Source of the DNA: Bacteroidota bacterium
Lineage (GTDB): Bacteria > Bacteroidota > Bacteroidia > Cytophagales > Cyclobacteriaceae
Assembly: GCA_018267195.1 (NCBI GenBank)
Contig: JAFDYY010000034.1
Location: forward strand, 1-32,635
Direction of reading: 5' to 3'
Length of the DNA stretch: 32,635 nucleotides
A program made the position numbers and the translations under genes. Positions 15,813-24,090 of this stretch are shown here, piece after piece; the first letter of the stretch is position 1; the number at the start of each line of letters is the position of its first letter. The notes beneath the pieces were generated by a model. That model had not been told where the DNA came from. It saw only the letters and a list, made by a program, of their open reading frames with translations, and searched no databases.

Positions 15813-16751
15813 ATGCTAATATTTAAAGAAATAAAATTCATTAAATCGCCATTTGAAAGTGAAGCTGAATTAGAACAGGTAGTAGTTGACAATTATGAAT
15901 ATCTTTTTGGTCCAACTTCCTTTTATTTATCAAAAGCAAAAATTAAAACGGCTGACGGTGTAGGAACAATTCCAGACGGGTTTTCAATTGACATAGGCCA
16001 GAAGAAATGGTATATAGTTGAAGCCGAATTAATACATCATAGCGTTTGGAACCACATTTCACCTCAAGTGACAAAACAAATCTTGGCATCACAACAAGCT
16101 ATAACCAAGCGAATACTTATTGATCTTGCTGTTCAGCAATATCAGAGTGACCGTTATACAAAAGAAAAATTTGAAGAATTAAACATTACTGCTATAAACG
16201 TTAGACAAGTACTTGGCGACATTCTTGAATCTGATCCAATAATTGGTGTACCTATTGACGGAGTAACAAATGATCTTCGTGACTGGGCAAGAACATTAAA
16301 ATACAAAGTAAAACTTTGGGTAGTGAATAAGTTTGTAGAATTCAATAACCCAGAAAACATTGTTTATGAATTTCCTGAAGAATTTAAACCCGAACTCGAT
16401 ACGGAAGAAGAAAGTAAATCCCAACCAGCAAACACTGAAATCGCACAATATGATGTTGAACTGAACGATCTGATTAATGCTGGCTTATTGACAATTGGAG
16501 AGCCTCTAACAATGATTTACAAGCCAAGAAACGGACAACAAAAAAGATACGAAGCAATTGTTTTAGAAGACGGTTCGCTTGAGCTTCTTGGACAGCACTT
16601 TAGCAGCCCGTCCTATGCGGCACTTGCTGGAATTCAAGATGCTGGAAGTGACAGAAAAACAGTTAATGGCTGGACATCATGGAAAAATAATCAAAACAAA
16701 ACACTTGCGGATTTGAGAGGGCAGCTATTAAATACTGAAGCAGCTCAATGA
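15813..16751 (+). CDS. PD-(D/E)XK-like nuclease fused to a RAMA-like domain
   Basis: A 312-residue soluble protein with two apparent modules. The N-terminal part (about 15-135) has an ESEAELEQ helix, then IPDGFSID (D55) and WYIVEAEL (E70, E72), the spacing of a PD-(D/E)XK nuclease core with E in place of the usual K. An acidic linker (about 186-212) leads to a C-terminal module (about 214-291) with DLINAGLLTIGEPL, LEDGSLEL, FSSPSYAAL and NGWTSW, the pattern of the RAMA domain (restriction enzyme adenine methylase associated). A modified-DNA-sensing restriction factor is the natural inference. No methyltransferase is adjacent. Codon use is clearly more AT-rich than in the RelA/SpoT gene before it, suggesting transfer. 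Confidence 0.72.
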   Translation: MLIFKEIKFIKSPFESEAELEQVVVDNYEYLFGPTSFYLSKAKIKTADGVGTIPDGFSIDIGQKKWYIVEAELIHHSVWNHISPQVTKQILASQQAITKRILIDLAVQQYQSDRYTKEKFEELNITAINVRQVLGDILESDPIIGVPIDGVTNDLRDWARTLKYKVKLWVVNKFVEFNNPENIVYEFPEEFKPELDTEEESKSQPANTEIAQYDVELNDLINAGLLTIGEPLTMIYKPRNGQQKRYEAIVLEDGSLELLGQHFSSPSYAALAGIQDAGSDRKTVNGWTSWKNNQNKTLADLRGQLLNTEAAQ

Positions 16752-16828
16752 TTAAGACAAAAGACACAAAGGCATAAAATCGATTTTGCAATCATTAAAA
16801 AGAGGTAACAAAAGGTAACATAGGATCA

Positions 16829-17329
16829 ATGACCACAACTAATAATATAGTCGATAAACCGAATCTGTTTTACATTACCAGCGTAACAATCCTGACTTTT
16901 GTTATCCCCACCATTGGTTTTGCAGCAGACTATTTTACAACCAACACGGCTTTAACTTTTGAGCTGCTGGGCAAGTGGTTTATTTTTTCGGCCGTTGGGC
17001 TTCGATTATTTTTAGCCGGCCTTAAACAAGTGAAAAACCCGGAGTTCACAGCAAAACAAATTTTTCATATTGACAGCCCCGACAGTTTTCCAATTCTTCG
17101 GGAGTTAGGCTTCGCTAATATTTGTTTTGGTCTTGTAGGCATTGTTTCGTTGTTTAGACCCGACTGGAGAATGGTCAGTGCTTTCGCCAGTGGGCTTTAC
17201 TACGGTATGGCAGGTATCCAACACGGACTAAAAAAAACTTCGAGCATCAATGAAAGATTTGCCTTGTGGACAGACGTAATAATTTTCTTATTCCTTTTAG
17301 TCTATTTTGTAAAAGCCGGATGGGTTTAA
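16829..17329 (+). CDS. Small four-helix membrane protein (DUF6790-like)
   Basis: A 166-residue protein with four hydrophobic segments near 13-33, 46-65, 92-110 and 144-162, and a soluble loop containing HIDSPDSFPILRELGFAN. The sequence around LGKWFIFSAVGLRLFLAGL and ELGFANICFGLVGI resembles small membrane proteins grouped as DUF6790; this is from memory and uncertain. There is no signal peptide or enzymatic motif. It lies 77 nt after the nuclease-RAMA gene on the same strand; whether they share a promoter is unclear. Two GGTAACA copies (16804-16810, 16814-16820) precede the ATG. Confidence 0.6.
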   Translation: MTTTNNIVDKPNLFYITSVTILTFVIPTIGFAADYFTTNTALTFELLGKWFIFSAVGLRLFLAGLKQVKNPEFTAKQIFHIDSPDSFPILRELGFANICFGLVGIVSLFRPDWRMVSAFASGLYYGMAGIQHGLKKTSSINERFALWTDVIIFLFLLVYFVKAGWV

Positions 17330-17564
17330 AAGATTTGCCAATCGCATAAAAAAAATGTGTACAAACTTTGGATTGACAAATGCCGGATGGATTTTACCGC
17401 TACCATCGTTGGCATTAGAAAATGATTTACCCACAGCACCCGGAAGGGGATCGGTGTAAAAAGTAAAGTAATGTTAGAGGTTTAGGTAGCCCCTGAAAGT
17501 CTTACGCTGAAAGCGTATAATTTCAACTAACGATTGTGGCCAATGAATGTTTAAAAATTATGAT
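17330..17564. other. Intergenic stretch with a short inverted repeat
   Basis: No convincing gene is present. TACGCT (17503-17508) and AGCGTA (17512-17517) form a perfect 6-bp stem with a GAA loop, without a U-tract. GCCGGATGG at 17382-17390 repeats the last codons of the preceding gene (17315-17323). A 34-codon ORF at 17355-17459 is open but has no recognisable features. Confidence 0.4.
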
Positions 17565-18431
17565 ATGAAAATCGCTTTTGTTGGATATGAAGTACAGGAA
17601 AAATACAACCAAGGGGTGAACCACAACGAAGATGCTGAACTGCTGGCATTTCTTCGTAAAAAAGGCCTGAACCTAACCCCTGTTATCTGGAACGAAGAGG
17701 ATACTGATTGGGCTAATTTTGATTTAATTATTCTGAAATCGCCCTGGGATTATCATGAAAAAATACACGCATTTCGGGCTTGGCTGGAGAGGCTTAAGAA
17801 ATTAAAAATAAAAGTATTGAACCCGGTCGATGTGGTGAAATGGAATAGCCACAAATCATATCTGAAAGACATTTCAGACAAAGGTTTTGCTGTTATCGCA
17901 TCTAAATACCTGACAAAAGATTCTTTGGTGAACGACCGCTTATTTACTCATTTCGATTCGGATGAATTGGTGGTAAAACCTTGTGTAAGCGCAGGCGCTA
18001 AAAATACCATTATTCTCAACCGGAATACTATTACTGAAAAATCTAAACTGATCGAAAGTCTTTTAAAGCAGGAAGATTTTATCGTGCAGCCTTTTGTAAA
18101 AGAGATCACAGAGGGAGAGTGGTCTTTTGTATTCTTCAAGGGGAAATACAGCCATTGCCTTTTGAAAAAAGCGAAGCCGGGAGATTTCAGGGTGCAGCAT
18201 TACTTAGGCGGAAGCATCAGTTATCCCCAACCCCATACAAAGCATATAGAACAGGCCGAGGCGTATGTAAAAACTTTTGCACCCGAAACTCTTTATGCCC
18301 GTGTAGATGGAGTGTTGGTGCGTGGCGATTTTGCATTGATGGAGCTAGAGTTAATTGAACCGTATTTGTTCCTCCGCTCCGATGAAAAATTATTTGAAAA
18401 TTATTACACCGCGCTAATGGAATTAGCTTGA
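17565..18431 (+). CDS. ATP-grasp superfamily enzyme
   Basis: A 288-residue cytoplasmic protein that should ligate a carboxylate to an amine or similar nucleophile using ATP. It starts MKIAFVGYE. The N-terminal segment with DLIILKSPWDYHEK is followed by the ATP-grasp core: LVVKPCVSAGAKNTI, DFIVQPFVKEITEGEWSFVFF, ARVDGVLV and MELELIEPYLFL, the last supplying the usual metal-binding acidic residues. The closest remembered relatives are glutathione-synthetase-like and cycloserine-cluster DcsG-like proteins; the substrate is unknown. An upstream in-frame ATG at 17547 would add six residues (MFKNYD), but the family normally begins at MKIA. No partner gene is obvious. Confidence 0.75.
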   Translation: MKIAFVGYEVQEKYNQGVNHNEDAELLAFLRKKGLNLTPVIWNEEDTDWANFDLIILKSPWDYHEKIHAFRAWLERLKKLKIKVLNPVDVVKWNSHKSYLKDISDKGFAVIASKYLTKDSLVNDRLFTHFDSDELVVKPCVSAGAKNTIILNRNTITEKSKLIESLLKQEDFIVQPFVKEITEGEWSFVFFKGKYSHCLLKKAKPGDFRVQHYLGGSISYPQPHTKHIEQAEAYVKTFAPETLYARVDGVLVRGDFALMELELIEPYLFLRSDEKLFENYYTALMELA

Positions 18432-18464
18432 AAAAAGTATTACCCTAAATTTTATTTAAAAAAA

Positions 18465-19748
18465 CTACTCCTTATACACCACTCCATCCTTCATTACAAA
18501 ACTTACTTTCAGCATCGTAGCTATGTTTTTGGTGGGGTCTTCCTCTACGGCAATAAGGTCGGCTAGTTTTCCTTTTTCTATGGAGCCTACTTTATCGGCC
18601 CAGCCCAACAGGTTGGCATTTACCTGCATGGCACTGAGCAGCGCTTCAATGGGGGGCATGCCGGCCTCCACCATGTAGCCAAGTTCTTTGGCATTATCGC
18701 CATGCGGATACACCCCGGCATCGGTGCCAAAGGCAATCTTCACTCCGTGCTTGTAGGCTTTACCGAAGTTTTCCTGAATTTTTGGGCCGATAGCCAATGC
18801 CTTGGGTACTACCAGCGGGTGGTAGTAGCCCGGAATTTTGGCATACTCAGCCGCTGAGCGTCCGGCAATGATAGTAGGCACATAATAGGTTCCTTTTTGT
18901 TTCATCAAGTCCATTACTTCTTCTGTCATTAAAGTACCATGCTCAATGGTGGTAATGCCTGCGAGCACGGCCCGCTTCATGCCCTCTGCCCCGTGGGCGT
19001 GCGCTGCTGTAATCATTCCGTAATCTTTGGCAGTTTCTACAATTGCATTGACTTCTTCCTGGGTAAACTGCGGGCCACTTCCATCTTTGGCTACGCTTAA
19101 TACTCCACCGGTAGCGGTAATCTTAATAAAATCAGCTCCGTCTTTGTAGCGCTGGCGCACCGCTTTGCGTGCATCTTCCGGGCTGTTGATGACACCTTCT
19201 TTAGCTCCCGGATCGCCCATTAAATCTTTGCGGTAGCCGTTGGTTGGGTCGGCATGACCACCGGTTGTGCCAATTGCTTTTCCGGCTGTAAACACCCGCG
19301 GGCCAATTACCGTACCGGCATTAATGGCATTGCGCAACGAAATGTTTACTCCGCTTCCGCCACAATCTCGCACAGTAGTGAAGCCGGCCATCAGTGTTTT
19401 GCGGGCATAAATAGTAGAAAGAAATGCTACGTCTGCTTCATTTTGGGTAAACCTCTTTACCAGGCCATCCTTGCTGGTTTCGCCTTCCAAATGCACATGC
19501 ATATCAATCAAACCCGGCATTACTGTTTTTTTGCTGAGGTCAATCAACTTATCTTCTTTGCCCGGCTTGGTAAACCCTTTGTCAACCGAGGTGATTTTAT
19601 TTCCTTCCACCACAATGGTTACCTGCGAAAGAAGGTCTTTACTCTTTCCATCAATGAGTGAGCCACAGTGGATGAGTGTGCGCTGCGCCTGACAAAAAAT
19701 AATAGTTGACAACAAGCACAAAAAAGTAAGAGTGAATTTTGTTTTCAT
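18465..19748 (-). CDS. Exported metal-dependent amidohydrolase
   Basis: A 427-residue hydrolase of the imidazolonepropionase/prolidase-like amidohydrolase group. A signal peptide (about 1-22, ending CQAQ) places it in the periplasm or outside. Metal ligands are visible: HVH (H84, H86), a probable carbamylated lysine K209 in FIKITATGG, H250/H252 in AAHAHG, H270 in IEHG and D343 in FGTDAG. Substrates of this group are often peptides or N-acyl compounds, so none can be named. The frame is open upstream to 19868, but that overlaps the preceding gene and lacks a signal peptide; ATG 19748 restores one. It follows the GlcG/HbpS-like gene by 23 nt, probably as an operon. Confidence 0.88.
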   Translation of the reverse strand: MKTKFTLTFLCLLSTIIFCQAQRTLIHCGSLIDGKSKDLLSQVTIVVEGNKITSVDKGFTKPGKEDKLIDLSKKTVMPGLIDMHVHLEGETSKDGLVKRFTQNEADVAFLSTIYARKTLMAGFTTVRDCGGSGVNISLRNAINAGTVIGPRVFTAGKAIGTTGGHADPTNGYRKDLMGDPGAKEGVINSPEDARKAVRQRYKDGADFIKITATGGVLSVAKDGSGPQFTQEEVNAIVETAKDYGMITAAHAHGAEGMKRAVLAGITTIEHGTLMTEEVMDLMKQKGTYYVPTIIAGRSAAEYAKIPGYYHPLVVPKALAIGPKIQENFGKAYKHGVKIAFGTDAGVYPHGDNAKELGYMVEAGMPPIEALLSAMQVNANLLGWADKVGSIEKGKLADLIAVEEDPTKNIATMLKVSFVMKDGVVYKE

Positions 19749-19771
19749 TATTGATAATTTATTTTTTAAAA

Positions 19772-20263
19772 CTAATTTATAGCGCCCAGTCCGGCTCTCG
19801 CTACTTGCCCATCTTCCGAAGATTTCGCACCGGACACCCCGATGGCTCCGATGATTTTTCCTTTCCATACAATGGGCTCTCCACCCTCCAGGGCTATGGC
19901 ACCCGGCACAGAAAGTAAGCGCAGGCCTTGCCCGCCTCCCGACACAATATCTTCAAAGGCTTTGGTAGAACGTTTAAAATTAACAGCCGTTGTAGCTTTT
20001 GAAATCGTCACATCAATAGAGCCCAGCTGGGTATCGTCCATTTTTTTAAACAAAACCAATTTACCACCGGTATCCACAATCACGATGGCCATGGCCCAAT
20101 TATTTTTAGTAGCCTCCTGAAGAGAAATTGCCATTATTTTTTCGGCTTGATCTAAACGGATTGACTCCCCATATTTTAATGGTGCCGAAGGTTGGTTTTG
20201 AGCTTGCGCCATAGAGGAAGATGTTATGGCCGCCAGACCAATAATAAACAGAATTTGTGTCAT
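19772..20263 (-). CDS. Exported GlcG/HbpS-like (DUF336) protein
   Basis: A 163-residue protein with a signal peptide (about 1-20, ending SMAQA) and a GlcG/HbpS fold: IVIVDTGGKLVLFKKMDD, SKATTAVNFKRST and a C-terminal half with GGEPIVWKGKIIGAIGVSG. Members bind heme or small molecules extracellularly, or are accessory proteins to oxidoreductases. Which applies here is not known. Its stop lies 23 nt before the amidohydrolase start, so the pair is probably co-transcribed and both products are exported. Confidence 0.85.
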   Translation of the reverse strand: MTQILFIIGLAAITSSSMAQAQNQPSAPLKYGESIRLDQAEKIMAISLQEATKNNWAMAIVIVDTGGKLVLFKKMDDTQLGSIDVTISKATTAVNFKRSTKAFEDIVSGGGQGLRLLSVPGAIALEGGEPIVWKGKIIGAIGVSGAKSSEDGQVARAGLGAIN

Positions 20264-20364
20264 CTTTTTTTTTGCGAATCAAGGTACTTTAAAATCCATA
20301 CAACATCAATAGGATATTATATAGTTGGCTTTTTTAATCTTTTGTCTTGTACCTTACGACATAA

Positions 20365-20964
20365 ATGAATTTTTTAGCACACCTTTTTTTATCAGGGTCT
20401 GATCCTAACATACGGGTGGGCAATTTTATTGGCGATTTTGTGAAGGGCCGGCACCCCGAAGAACAGTTTGGAAAAGAAATAGCCAAAGGCATTGTGCTAC
20501 ACCGGGAGATTGATTGGTTTACCGACCGGCACGCCATCGTAAAAAAAAGCAAAGACCGGCTCCGCCCAAAGTATCGGCATTATGCGGGTGTCATCGTAGA
20601 TATTTTTTACGATCATTTTCTGGCCAGAAACTGGCACCGGTATTCCGACCACTTGTTACCTGATTTTGCCGAAGAATGTTACCAACAAATAGAAGCTCAT
20701 GAGGCACTCCTTCCGCAAGAGGTAAAATTTATGATGCCCTACATGACAAAGGGAAACTGGCTGGTAAATTACGCGCGGTTGGAGGGTATACAAAAAGCCC
20801 TGAGCGGCATGGCACGCAGAACTAAATTTATTTCTAAGATGGAAGAATCCGTTGATGATTTAAAAAATGAGTATGCAGATTTTGAAGAAGAATTTTTTTT
20901 ATTTTTTCCCGACCTGCAAACCATGTGTCGTCAGTTTCTGGCACACTCTCAAAGCAAAGCCTAA
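20365..20964 (+). CDS. Acyl carrier protein phosphodiesterase-like (AcpH family)
   Basis: A 199-residue all-helical protein with the AcpH signatures MNFLAHLFLS, VGNFIGDFVKG, GIVLHREIDWFTDRH and VIVDIFYDHFLARNW, whose His/Asp residues match an HD-like metal site. AcpH removes the 4'-phosphopantetheine arm from acyl carrier protein. Whether this homologue does the same in Bacteroidota is unproven. It leads a rightward group with the SPFH, MurF and DUF2461 genes, the next one starting 36 nt later. Confidence 0.85.
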   Translation: MNFLAHLFLSGSDPNIRVGNFIGDFVKGRHPEEQFGKEIAKGIVLHREIDWFTDRHAIVKKSKDRLRPKYRHYAGVIVDIFYDHFLARNWHRYSDHLLPDFAEECYQQIEAHEALLPQEVKFMMPYMTKGNWLVNYARLEGIQKALSGMARRTKFISKMEESVDDLKNEYADFEEEFFLFFPDLQTMCRQFLAHSQSKA

Positions 20965-21000
20965 TTTTTTTTAACTTTAAATCCATAAACACAAACTACC

Positions 21001-21936
21001 ATGGAAATCCTTATCCTCATTATCTTTTTTATTGCGCTGATCAGCCTGCTCACACTATTTGTTACCGTAAAGCAGGGAACCATAGCCGTAACTACGGTTT
21101 TTGGAAAATACAAACGCATTCTGCGGCCCGGGTTAAATATGAAAACCCCATTTATCGAAAAAATACAAACGCGTATTTCCATACAAAACCGGTCGGTAGA
21201 GTTAGAGTTTCAGGCCACCACACAAGATCAGGCTAATGTCAATTTCAAAGCCATGTTGCTTTTTGCCGTGCTTAATCAGGATGAGGAAACCATTAAAAAC
21301 GTAGCGTTTAAATTTTTAGATAATCAAAGTTTAATGACCGCCCTGACACGAACGATTGAAGGCTCCATCCGCAGTTTTGTGGCTACCAAAAAACAATCAG
21401 AAATTCTTTCGCTTCGAACCGAAATCGTGCACGAAGTAAAACAACAATTAGACCACACTCTTGAGGGCTGGGGCTATCACCTCATCGACTTACAATTGAA
21501 CGACATCGCCTTTGATGAAACCATTATGAAGTCTATGGCCAAAGTAGTGGCCTCAAACAATCTTCGGGCAGCCGCGGAAAACGAAGGCCAAGCCTTGCTC
21601 ATTACTAAAACCAAAGCAGCCGAAGCCGATGGCAACGCCATCAAAATTGCAGCCGAAGCTGAAAAAATAGCAGCCCAATTGCGCGGGCAAGGGGTTGCGC
21701 TGTTTCGTGAGGAAGTGGCCAAAGGTATGTCGCAAGCTGCGAAAGAAATGCAAACCGCCAATTTGGATGCCGCCTTCATTTTATTTTCGATGTGGACCGA
21801 ATCCATCCGCCATTTTGCTGAAAACGGAAAAGGCAACACTATCTTCTTAGATGGCTCGACCGACAATATGAAGCGCACCATGCAAGAGTTGATGTCTATC
21901 TCAAAAAACCCCAGCTCTACCAGCCACCCCGATTGA
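21001..21936 (+). CDS. SPFH/band 7 membrane scaffold protein
   Basis: A 311-residue protein with one N-terminal membrane helix (about 3-22) and a band 7 domain: VKQGTIAVTTVFGKYKRIL, LRPGLNMKTPF and later QLNDIAFDETIMKSMAK. A long alanine/glutamate-rich helix (about 195-245) should form the coiled coil of SPFH oligomers. Proteins of this group form ring- or cage-like assemblies at the membrane and modulate proteases or lipid domains. The C-terminal tail is short and polar. It starts with ATG 36 nt after the AcpH-like gene, and MurF follows 12 nt after its stop. Confidence 0.9.
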   Translation: MEILILIIFFIALISLLTLFVTVKQGTIAVTTVFGKYKRILRPGLNMKTPFIEKIQTRISIQNRSVELEFQATTQDQANVNFKAMLLFAVLNQDEETIKNVAFKFLDNQSLMTALTRTIEGSIRSFVATKKQSEILSLRTEIVHEVKQQLDHTLEGWGYHLIDLQLNDIAFDETIMKSMAKVVASNNLRAAAENEGQALLITKTKAAEADGNAIKIAAEAEKIAAQLRGQGVALFREEVAKGMSQAAKEMQTANLDAAFILFSMWTESIRHFAENGKGNTIFLDGSTDNMKRTMQELMSISKNPSSTSHPD

Positions 21937-21948
21937 CAAGCCCGACAG

Positions 21949-23235
21949 ATGATTTCTATTGAAGATTTGTATGCCAAATACAAAACGTGTGGAGCGGTCG
22001 GTACCGACACGCGCCACATTATACCGGGTTCCATTTTTTTCGCCCTGAAGGGGCCTCATTTTAATGCCAACACATTGGCCGGTGAAGCCTTGCAGAAAGG
22101 TGCTGCGTATGCCGTAGTAGATGACCCCACCTATGCCAAGGATGGAAAATACCTGTTGGTAAAAGACAGTCTAAAGGCACTGCAACAACTGGCAAGCCAT
22201 CACCGCCAGCAATTAAAAATTCCTTTTATCGGATTGACAGGCTCTAATGGAAAAACTACCAGCAAAGAATTGCTCTATGCTGTTTTGAATAAAAAATTTA
22301 AAACCTTTGCCACCAAAGGAAATCTGAACAATCATATTGGCGTTCCGCTTTCTGTCTTGTCAATAAATTCTTCGCATCAGATTGCAATTATTGAAATGGG
22401 GGCCAACCGGGTGGGCGATATCGAAGAGTTAGTAGCGATTTGCAACCCCACGCACGGATTCATCACCAACATTGGCAAAGCCCACATCGGCACTTTTGGT
22501 GGATTTGAAAATATCATCCAGGAAAAATTGCAGTTATATCGCCATTTGGCTAAACAGGGCGGCCAGGTTTTTATTAATTCGTACGACCCGCTTTTAAAAA
22601 GCAAGGCCGATTGGTTTGCCACCCCTTTGTTCTATCCGGCCAAAGGCGATTATTTTTCGGCCGAACTGATTACGGCTGATCCGTTTATAACCTATCATTC
22701 AGAAAATGGAGAAAGTGTACAAACGCAGCTGTTAGGTGCTTATAATTTTGAAAACATTGCTTCGGCTTTGTGCATCGGAAAATTTTTTGGGGTGGAGGCC
22801 CGATTGGCTAACCAGGCCATTGCCCACTACAAACCAGAGAATATGCGCTCGCAGATTCTTGCGAAAGGAACTAACCAAATTATTTTAGATGCCTACAATG
22901 CCAACCCGGGTTCGATGGCAGCCGCTATTGAAAACCTGGCCTTGATGCGTGCGTCTAACAAAGTTCTGATTTTGGGCGATATGTATGAATTGGAAAATGA
23001 ATCGGAGAAAGAACATTGCGCCATCGGGAAACTAATTCATGAAAAAGGGTTTCAGCATGTTTATCTGGTTGGGAAATTATTTCAGCCGGCACAGAAAGAA
23101 ATTCCGGCAGCCCGTCATTTTCCAACCAAAGAAAAATTGGTGGAGGAATTGAAAAAAAATCCGATATCCGGTTCATTAATTCTGGTAAAAGCTTCGCGTG
23201 GTATAGGGTTAGAGTCGGTAGTAGAGGTCTTATAA
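21949..23235 (+). CDS. murF: UDP-MurNAc-tripeptide D-alanyl-D-alanine ligase
   Basis: Adds D-Ala-D-Ala to the UDP-MurNAc tripeptide, the last cytoplasmic step in making the peptidoglycan monomer. The Mur-ligase pattern is complete: TRHIIPGSIFFALKG (21-35), P-loop GLTGSNGKTT (95-104), KGNLNNHIGVP (123-133), EMGANRVGDI (149-158), and a C-terminal domain with LDAYNANPGSM and LGDMYELE. At 428 residues the length is normal. ATG 21949 lies 12 nt after the SPFH gene. It is separated from any other mur gene in this window. Confidence 0.95.
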   Translation: MISIEDLYAKYKTCGAVGTDTRHIIPGSIFFALKGPHFNANTLAGEALQKGAAYAVVDDPTYAKDGKYLLVKDSLKALQQLASHHRQQLKIPFIGLTGSNGKTTSKELLYAVLNKKFKTFATKGNLNNHIGVPLSVLSINSSHQIAIIEMGANRVGDIEELVAICNPTHGFITNIGKAHIGTFGGFENIIQEKLQLYRHLAKQGGQVFINSYDPLLKSKADWFATPLFYPAKGDYFSAELITADPFITYHSENGESVQTQLLGAYNFENIASALCIGKFFGVEARLANQAIAHYKPENMRSQILAKGTNQIILDAYNANPGSMAAAIENLALMRASNKVLILGDMYELENESEKEHCAIGKLIHEKGFQHVYLVGKLFQPAQKEIPAARHFPTKEKLVEELKKNPISGSLILVKASRGIGLESVVEVL

Positions 23236-23245
23236 AGATTACGAT

Positions 23246-23902
23246 ATGGATGAAATTCTTGCATTTCTAAAAAATATTTCAAAAAATAATAACCGGACGT
23301 GGTTCGAAAAAAACAAGGCTACCTACCTCGAAGCCAAAGCAGCATTTGAAGATTTCCTCGAATCTTTTCACCGGGAGCTGCTGAAATTTGATAACCGTTT
23401 GGTCAATCTCAACCCGCGCAAAATGGGGTTTCGCATCTATCGCGATGTGCGGTTCAGTAAAGACAAGCGCCCCTACAAAATAAATATGGGAGCCGGCTTT
23501 TCCCCGAAAGGAAAAATGGAACAAGAGCCGGGGTACTACATTCATCTGGAACCGGGAAACAAAAGTTTTGTGGCAGGCGGCATCTACATGCCCAATTCTG
23601 AAAACCTGGCTAAAATCAGGCAAGAGATTGATTACAATGCCGACACCTTACTTAAAACCTTAAACAACAAACAATTTAAAAAATATTTTAAAGGGCTATC
23701 CGGTTGGGACAAAGTAAAAACGGCCCCCAAGGGCTACCCCAAAGATCATCCGCACATAGAGTTGTTAAAAAATAAGAGTTTTACAGTTTCTTATCCGCTG
23801 ACCGATGCCGTTGTAAAAAACCCAAAGTTGGTTAAGGACTTAGCCGTGGTTTGCCTCAACATAAAAAAACTAAATGATTTTTTATGCGAGGCCATTGCCT
23901 AA
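23246..23902 (+). CDS. DUF2461 family protein
   Basis: A 218-residue soluble protein with the DUF2461 pattern: NNRTWFEKNKATYLEAKAAF near the N-terminus, GFRIYRDVRFSKDKRPYK in the first half, and EPGYYIHLEPGNKSFVAGGI in the middle. The function is unknown; the family is widespread in Bacteroidota. It starts 11 nt after MurF and is likely the last gene of that transcript. No terminator is visible before the convergent tRNA-Leu. Confidence 0.88.
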   Translation: MDEILAFLKNISKNNNRTWFEKNKATYLEAKAAFEDFLESFHRELLKFDNRLVNLNPRKMGFRIYRDVRFSKDKRPYKINMGAGFSPKGKMEQEPGYYIHLEPGNKSFVAGGIYMPNSENLAKIRQEIDYNADTLLKTLNNKQFKKYFKGLSGWDKVKTAPKGYPKDHPHIELLKNKSFTVSYPLTDAVVKNPKLVKDLAVVCLNIKKLNDFLCEAIA

Positions 23903-23914
23903 CAGGAGAGAGAG

Positions 23915-23996
23915 TGCCGAAGGCGGGACTCGAACCCGCACAGCTTGCGCCACACGCCCCTGAAACGTGCGTGTCTACCAATTTCACCACTTCGGC
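23915..23996 (-). tRNA. tRNA-Leu (anticodon CAG)
   Basis: An 82-nt class II tRNA. The acceptor stem GCCGAAG pairs with CTTCGGC. The anticodon stem CACGT/GCGTG encloses TTCAGGG, giving CAG. A variable arm and T-arm with GGTTCGAGTCC are present. CCA is not encoded. Upstream, TATTTTTG (24044-24037) matches the -7 consensus but its -33 partner is poorly spaced. Confidence 0.93.
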
Positions 23997-24090
23997 AGGT
24001 TAATCTTTAAGTCAGGGCTCTTCTAAAAAGATCGCTCAAAAATAATCGTTTCTTTTAACCCAAAAAAAATCAATGGATATTTTTCCTTCT

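Noticed and set aside
16804..16820. Two GGTAACA copies as a start of a repeat array or operator
   Set aside because: Only two 7-bp copies three bases apart are present, with no dyad symmetry and no further units.
17315..17390. GCCGGATGG direct repeat as a possible attachment site
   Set aside because: Nine base pairs, 67 nt apart, with no integrase or tRNA nearby. Chance or a small duplication is enough.
17355..17459. 34-codon ORF between the membrane protein and ATP-grasp genes
   Set aside because: It is open from ATG to TAA but has no recognisable motif, no ribosome-binding site and shares only a 9-bp repeat with the preceding gene end.
19749..19868. N-terminal extension of the amidohydrolase frame
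   Set aside because: It overlaps the GlcG/HbpS-like gene and hides a clear signal peptide that starts at ATG 19748.
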